NCBI GenBank assembly: GCA_934553285.1
Contig: CAKTFD010000104.1
Location: 1 to 7,698 of the forward strand
Direction: 5' to 3'
From: an uncultured Faecalibacterium sp.
Lineage (GTDB): Bacteria > Bacillota > Clostridia > Oscillospirales > Ruminococcaceae
Length of the DNA: 7,698 nucleotides
Shown here: in pieces, positions 4,980-7,698 of the stretch
Layout: each line of letters begins with the position of its first letter
How positions within the stretch are numbered: the first letter of the stretch is position 1
Notes under the pieces: model-generated
The model's database searches: none
What the model saw: only the letters and a program-made list of their open reading frames with translations
Told to the model about the DNA's origin: nothing
Made by a program: the position numbers and the translations under genes

Positions 4980-6279
4980 CCAGACCCTGCTGGAAAAGAC
5001 CGTGGCCGACCAGTGGCAGACCCTGCCCTCCGGCCTGACGGTGCTGGTGCGCCCCATGCCGGGATATTCCAGCACCCATGTCATCTTTGCCACAAAGTTC
5101 GGCTCCATCGACCGGGATTTCTGCCTGGATGGGCAGGAGGTACATCTGCCGGCCGGTGTGGCGCATTTTCTGGAGCACAAGATGTTTGAGGATGAGGACG
5201 GCGATGCCTTTGCAAAGTATGCAAAGACCGGTGCCAATGCCAATGCCTTTACCAGCTTTGACCGCACCTGCTATCTGTTTACCGCCACCCAGCAGCTGGA
5301 CGAGAGCCTGGATGTGCTGCTGGGCATGGTGTGCCACCCCTACTTTACCGCGCAGACCATCGCCAAGGAGCAGGGCATCATCGGGCAGGAGATCAAAATG
5401 TACGACGACAGCCCGGACTGGCGGCTCATCACCGGCCTGTTCGAGTGCCTGTACCACAGCCACCCCATCCGCAGCGATATCGCGGGCACGGTGGAAAGCA
5501 TTGCCGAGATAACGCCCGCCATGCTGTACAACAGCTGCAAGGCGTTTTATGCACCGGGCAATATGGTGCTGGCAGCTGCCGGCAACACCACCATGGAGCA
5601 GGTGCTGGCTGCCTGTGCCCGCCATGGCCTGATGGAGCCGCGCCCGGCGCAGAAGGTGCAGCGGCTGTGGGCACCGGAACCCATGACCCTTGCCGCTGCA
5701 GAAAAGACCCTGACCATGCCGGTGTCCAAGCCCTGCTTTGGCGTGGGCTTTAAGGAAGAACCGCTGCCTGCGGGCGATCTGCGCACCGAGGCGCTGTATG
5801 ACCTTGTGCTCAGCTGCATCGTGGGCGGCATGTCGCCGCTGTACCGCCGCCTGTACGACGAAGGCCTTGTAAACCCCGGTTTTGGCGGGGAGGTGCTGCG
5901 GGTGGATGGCTGCTGCTGCATCCTGTTTACCGGCGAGAGCGATGCGCCGGATACGGTGCGGCAGCTGCTGCTGGACGAGATCGCCCGGGTGCGCGCCGCC
6001 GGTGTGGACCGGGAAGTGTTTACCCTGTGCAAGAACGAAAAATACGGCCAGCTGATCGAAAACCTGGAAAATGTGGAGGACTCGGCCAGCCAGATGGCAG
6101 ACTTTGCCCTCAGCGGCCAGACGGTGGCACAGCAGATCTCCATGCTGGCGGGCCTGACGGCAGAGGATGCAGACGCTGCCCTGCAGCACATCCTGTGCAC
6201 AGACCGCATGGCCACTATGTACATCCAGCCGGATGGCACGGCGCAGGCGGAGGAAGAGGACGAGGAGGAAGAAGAATGA
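4966..6279 (+). CDS. M16 zinc peptidase, YmfH type
   Basis: This 437-residue protein is the catalytically competent half of the M16 pair. The inverted zinc motif HFLEH is at 67-71 within PAGVAHFLEHKMFE, and the third ligand is most likely Glu142 in GIIGQEIKMYDDSPDWR (137-153; Glu135 is the alternative). ANANAFTSFDRTCYLF (90-105) is the conserved M16 strand region, and the C-terminal lobe shows GGMSPLYRRLYDEGLV (287-302). No signal peptide is visible, so it should act in the cytosol with the upstream YmfF-like subunit. Bacillus YmfH is linked to EF-P 5-aminopentanol modification. The last nine residues (429-437) are all Glu or Asp and their codons form the lgt ribosome binding site. Its stop overlaps the lgt start as ATGA. 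Family assignment is firm; substrate is inference. Confidence 0.88.
   Translation: MPQNNQTLLEKTVADQWQTLPSGLTVLVRPMPGYSSTHVIFATKFGSIDRDFCLDGQEVHLPAGVAHFLEHKMFEDEDGDAFAKYAKTGANANAFTSFDRTCYLFTATQQLDESLDVLLGMVCHPYFTAQTIAKEQGIIGQEIKMYDDSPDWRLITGLFECLYHSHPIRSDIAGTVESIAEITPAMLYNSCKAFYAPGNMVLAAAGNTTMEQVLAACARHGLMEPRPAQKVQRLWAPEPMTLAAAEKTLTMPVSKPCFGVGFKEEPLPAGDLRTEALYDLVLSCIVGGMSPLYRRLYDEGLVNPGFGGEVLRVDGCCCILFTGESDAPDTVRQLLLDEIARVRAAGVDREVFTLCKNEKYGQLIENLENVEDSASQMADFALSGQTVAQQISMLAGLTAEDADAALQHILCTDRMATMYIQPDGTAQAEEEDEEEEE
6263..6268 (+). promoter_or_regulatory. Ribosome binding site of lgt within the acidic tail codons
   Basis: AGGAGG lies 7 nt before ATG 6276 and is part of the GAG/GAA run encoding the acidic C-terminus of the YmfH-like protein. 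With the ATGA overlap it indicates translational coupling. Confidence 0.7.
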
Positions 6280-7334
6280 CAAATCTGGTACAGTTCCCGG
6301 GCCTTGGGCTGAGCTTTCAGCTGAACCGCGTGGCCTTTACCATCGGCGGGGTCAGCATCTACTGGTACGGCGTGTGCATCGCGGTAGGGCTGTGCCTGGC
6401 ACTGGTCTTTGCGTTCCGGCACAGCCTGGAATTTGGTGTAGACCCGGACAGCATGGTGGATGTGATCCTCATTGGCGTGGTGCTGGGCATTATCAGTGCC
6501 CGCGCCTATTATGTGGCCATGGCACCGTTCCAGTACAACAGCATCTGGGAGATGATCGCCATCCGGGATGGCGGCCTTGCCATCTACGGCGGCATCATCG
6601 GCGGCTTTTTGTTCGGCGGGCTGGCCTGCAAACGGCGCGGCGTACCGGTGCTGCCCATGTTCGACCTCACCGCCATGGGCTTTCTCATCGGGCAGGGCTG
6701 CGGCCGCTGGGGCAACTTTTTCAATCAGGAAGCCTTTGGCTGCAATACCACACTGCCCTGGGGCATGTACAGCGAGGCGACCCGCGCCTATCTGATGGGC
6801 AGCACGGTCACGGTACCCAACGGCGTGGTCATCGACCCCAACCTGCCGGTGCACCCCACCTTTTTGTATGAGAGCATCTGGTGCTTTGCAGGCTTTCTGA
6901 TGTTGTTCCGCTACATCAAAAAACGCAAGTTCAACGGCGATATCACCCTGCGGTATCTGATATGGTACGGGGCAGGCCGTTTCTGGATCGAGGGGCTGCG
7001 CACCGACAGCCTGATGCTGGTGCCCTCCATCGGGCTGCGGGCATCCCAGCTGGTGGCAGGCATCGCCGTAGTGGCAGGCATTGCAGCGGAGGTGTATTTT
7101 ACCCGCAAGTGCAAGGGCAAGCCCCTGCTGGTGCCGCTGGCGCTGAATGCAGAGAACAAAGCAGCCGTCAATAAGCTGCGCAGGGAAAAAGGTGCCATCG
7201 GCCTTGTGCCGGATGCAGACACCCAGCTGCTGGCTTCCAGCCCGCGCAAACTGTTTCTGGAAAAGACCGAGGCCTATAATGCGCAGGTAAAAGCAGCCAT
7301 TGCGCAGGCCCACGGAAATCAATTTTCTGAATAA
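6276..7334 (+). CDS. lgt: Prolipoprotein diacylglyceryl transferase
   Basis: This 352-residue integral membrane enzyme transfers diacylglycerol from phosphatidylglycerol to the lipobox cysteine of prolipoproteins, the first step of lipoprotein maturation. About seven hydrophobic segments are visible between residues 27 and 276. The Lgt signature GRWGNFFNQEAFG (143-155) is complete. Also present are YWYGV (29-33), GGLAIYGGIIGG (99-110), HPTFLYES (193-200) and GRFWIEGLRTDSL (234-246). In GGLAIYGG, Tyr104 takes the place of the catalytic His103 of Escherichia coli Lgt; from memory this variant is common in clostridia. Residues from about 280 to 352 form a hydrophilic tail after the last membrane segment, longer than the usual 260-290-residue enzyme. 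The ATG at 6276 overlaps the preceding stop and has AGGAGG 7 nt upstream. It is the last gene of the operon. Confidence 0.95.
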   Translation: MTNLVQFPGLGLSFQLNRVAFTIGGVSIYWYGVCIAVGLCLALVFAFRHSLEFGVDPDSMVDVILIGVVLGIISARAYYVAMAPFQYNSIWEMIAIRDGGLAIYGGIIGGFLFGGLACKRRGVPVLPMFDLTAMGFLIGQGCGRWGNFFNQEAFGCNTTLPWGMYSEATRAYLMGSTVTVPNGVVIDPNLPVHPTFLYESIWCFAGFLMLFRYIKKRKFNGDITLRYLIWYGAGRFWIEGLRTDSLMLVPSIGLRASQLVAGIAVVAGIAAEVYFTRKCKGKPLLVPLALNAENKAAVNKLRREKGAIGLVPDADTQLLASSPRKLFLEKTEAYNAQVKAAIAQAHGNQFSE

Positions 7335-7463
7335 AGGCTTCCCCCGGTCGGGGGAAGCTGTCACCGCAGGTGACTGATGAGGGCGCAGGACTGCTGCAGT
7401 TTACCTTGAATACCCCTCATCCGGCGCTGTGCGCCACCTTCCCCCCAAGGGGTGAAGGCTTTT
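7333..7463 (+). repeat. Symmetric multi-hairpin intergenic repeat (MITE- or REP-like)
   Basis: The element is built as two mirrored arms around a 30-bp core. Left arm: GCTTCCCCC/GGGGGAAGC (7337-7345/7350-7358, perfect 9 bp), then GTCACC/GGTGAC (7360-7365/7369-7374), then GATGAGGG (7376-7383). Right arm: CCCTCATC (7414-7421), GGCGC/GCGCC (7423-7427/7431-7435), then an imperfect stem CCTTCCCCC/GGGGTGAAGG (7437-7445/7450-7458). The ends AAAGGCTTC and GAAGGCTTTT are near inverted copies. There is no coding capacity. It begins at the lgt stop codon. From memory, similar C/G-rich hairpins are dispersed in Faecalibacterium intergenic DNA; copy number cannot be checked here. Confidence 0.7.
7437..7463 (+). 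terminator. Likely intrinsic terminator of the lgt operon (right end of repeat)
   Basis: The stem 7437-7445/7450-7458 (one C-T mismatch) with loop CAAG is followed by CTTTT (7459-7463). The T tract is short, so efficiency is uncertain. The left-end hairpin 7337-7358 gives an equivalent structure on the opposite strand followed by CTTTATT, so the repeat could terminate from both sides. Confidence 0.5.
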
Positions 7464-7554
7464 GCCCCGGGTAAGGTCGCAAAAATTGGTTTCCATTGCG
7501 CAGGTCGGGCAGGAAAAGAAGTAAAAAAAATCCGCGCAAAGCGGGAATTTCCTC
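7464..7554. other. Non-coding spacer between the repeat and the rplU promoter
   Basis: I see no gene here. It contains an A8 run (7523-7530) and a weak inverted repeat CCGC/GCGG (7532-7535/7541-7544) with partly matching A/T flanks. The A-rich stretch upstream of the promoter could help RNA polymerase binding, but it lies a little far upstream for a classic UP element. Confidence 0.5.
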
Positions 7555-7583
7555 TTGCAATCCGACTTGTTTTTTGCTATAAT
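7555..7583 (+). promoter_or_regulatory. Extended -10 sigma-A promoter of rplU
   Basis: The -35 box TTGCAA (7555-7560, 4 of 6) and perfect -10 TATAAT (7578-7583) are 17 bp apart, and TGC directly precedes the -10 (7575-7577), making an extended -10. Start of transcription is expected near 7590, exactly at the 5' edge of the L21 leader fold. Confidence 0.88.
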
Positions 7584-7590
7584 ATTCTAG

Positions 7591-7650
7591 CCGCATGGTG
7601 TGGGCGCCTGAAATGGCCCGCTGTAAGGGCCTGCCTTTACGACCAGCGAG
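7591..7650 (+). ncRNA. L21 leader (cis-regulatory RNA of rplU)
   Basis: The 5' UTR folds as a three-way junction. P1: CGC-A-TGGT (7592-7599, A7595 bulged) with ACCAGCG (7642-7648). P2: GGGC (7602-7605) with GCCC (7616-7619). P3: 7623-7629 with 7634-7640 (7 bp including one G-U, loop CCTG). Its position before rplU and conserved-looking single-stranded parts such as CCTGAAATG and CGACCAGCG fit the Rfam L21 leader of Bacillota, thought to be bound by L21 to control the rplU operon. Assignment rests on architecture and memory, not a covariance search. Confidence 0.8.
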
Positions 7651-7673
7651 TACAACGAAAAGGAATGAACAAA

Positions 7674-7698
7674 ATGTACGCAATCATTGTTACCGGCG
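7674..7698 (+). CDS. rplU: 50S ribosomal protein L21, first codons (3' end outside window)
   Basis: Only eight codons are visible, MYAIIVTG, which match the highly conserved N-terminus of ribosomal protein L21, a 23S rRNA-binding protein of the large subunit. The preceding L21 leader fold supports the call independently. AAGGA (7660-7664) lies 9 nt before ATG 7674. An in-frame ATG at 7665 directly abuts that ribosome binding site, so 7674 is the better start. The usual downstream partners ysxB and rpmA would be outside the window. Confidence 0.85.

Noticed and set aside
3546..7364. Very long minus-strand open frames (about 445-605 codons) opposite the M16 and lgt genes
   Set aside because: They are shadows of GC-rich codon bias in proven + strand genes; their translations are rich in His, Gln, Arg and Cys, have no recognisable domain and have no ribosome binding sites.
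7523..7550. Minus-strand terminator (CCGC/GCGG stem followed by eight T on the minus strand)
   Set aside because: The stem has only 4 good pairs, and no minus-strand gene lies upstream of it in the window.
7665..7667. Alternative rplU start ATG 9 nt upstream
   Set aside because: It directly abuts the AAGGA ribosome binding site, leaving no spacing, and would add three residues before the conserved MYAIIVTG start.

Overview
The window reads like a chromosomal core-genome segment from a GC-rich Gram-positive gut clostridium (Oscillospiraceae; Faecalibacterium is my best guess). Grounds: high GC, strong AGGAGG-type ribosome binding sites, Bacillota-type gene sets (a YmfF/YmfH M16 peptidase pair, an L21 leader upstream of rplU), and a C/G-rich hairpin repeat that resembles, from memory, repeats scattered through Faecalibacterium intergenic regions. 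The species cannot be confirmed from the sequence alone. All genes are on the + strand and all look intact except the two cut by the window edges.

Region 1 (1-2707) is an aspartate-family amino acid cluster: the 3' end of homoserine dehydrogenase (hom), homoserine kinase (thrB) and aspartate kinase (lysC), closed by a strong intrinsic terminator. LysC makes aspartyl phosphate, Hom makes homoserine and ThrB phosphorylates it toward threonine. lysC contains a near-consensus internal ribosome binding site in front of in-frame Met247, the arrangement that gives the beta subunit of Bacillus subtilis aspartokinase II. The 82-nt thrB-lysC spacer can form two tandem hairpins.

Region 2 (2721-7334) is a second operon with its own sigma-A-type promoter (TTTACA, 17 bp, TATAAT) and a short 5' UTR that folds over the ribosome binding site. 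It encodes a membrane-anchored VanY-type D,D-carboxypeptidase, an M16 pair (first member without the zinc motif, second with HFLEH) related to Bacillus YmfF/YmfH, and prolipoprotein diacylglyceryl transferase (lgt). The last three genes overlap by 14 and 4 nt, so translation is probably coupled. Two products (peptidoglycan trimming and lipoprotein lipidation) act at the envelope. The M16 pair is tied in Bacillus to EF-P modification, so the operon may link envelope maturation with translation factor modification; that link is inference.

Region 3 (7335-7698) is a 364-bp stretch holding a symmetric, multi-hairpin repeat that probably also terminates the lgt operon, a plain spacer, an extended -10 promoter, a three-way-junction RNA matching the L21 leader architecture, and the first codons of rplU.

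I found no mobile-element gene, CRISPR array, tRNA, rRNA or defence system. The most interesting items are regulatory: the lysC internal start, the hairpin-covered RBS of the carboxypeptidase gene, the symmetric repeat, and the acidic YmfH tail whose codons double as the lgt ribosome binding site.
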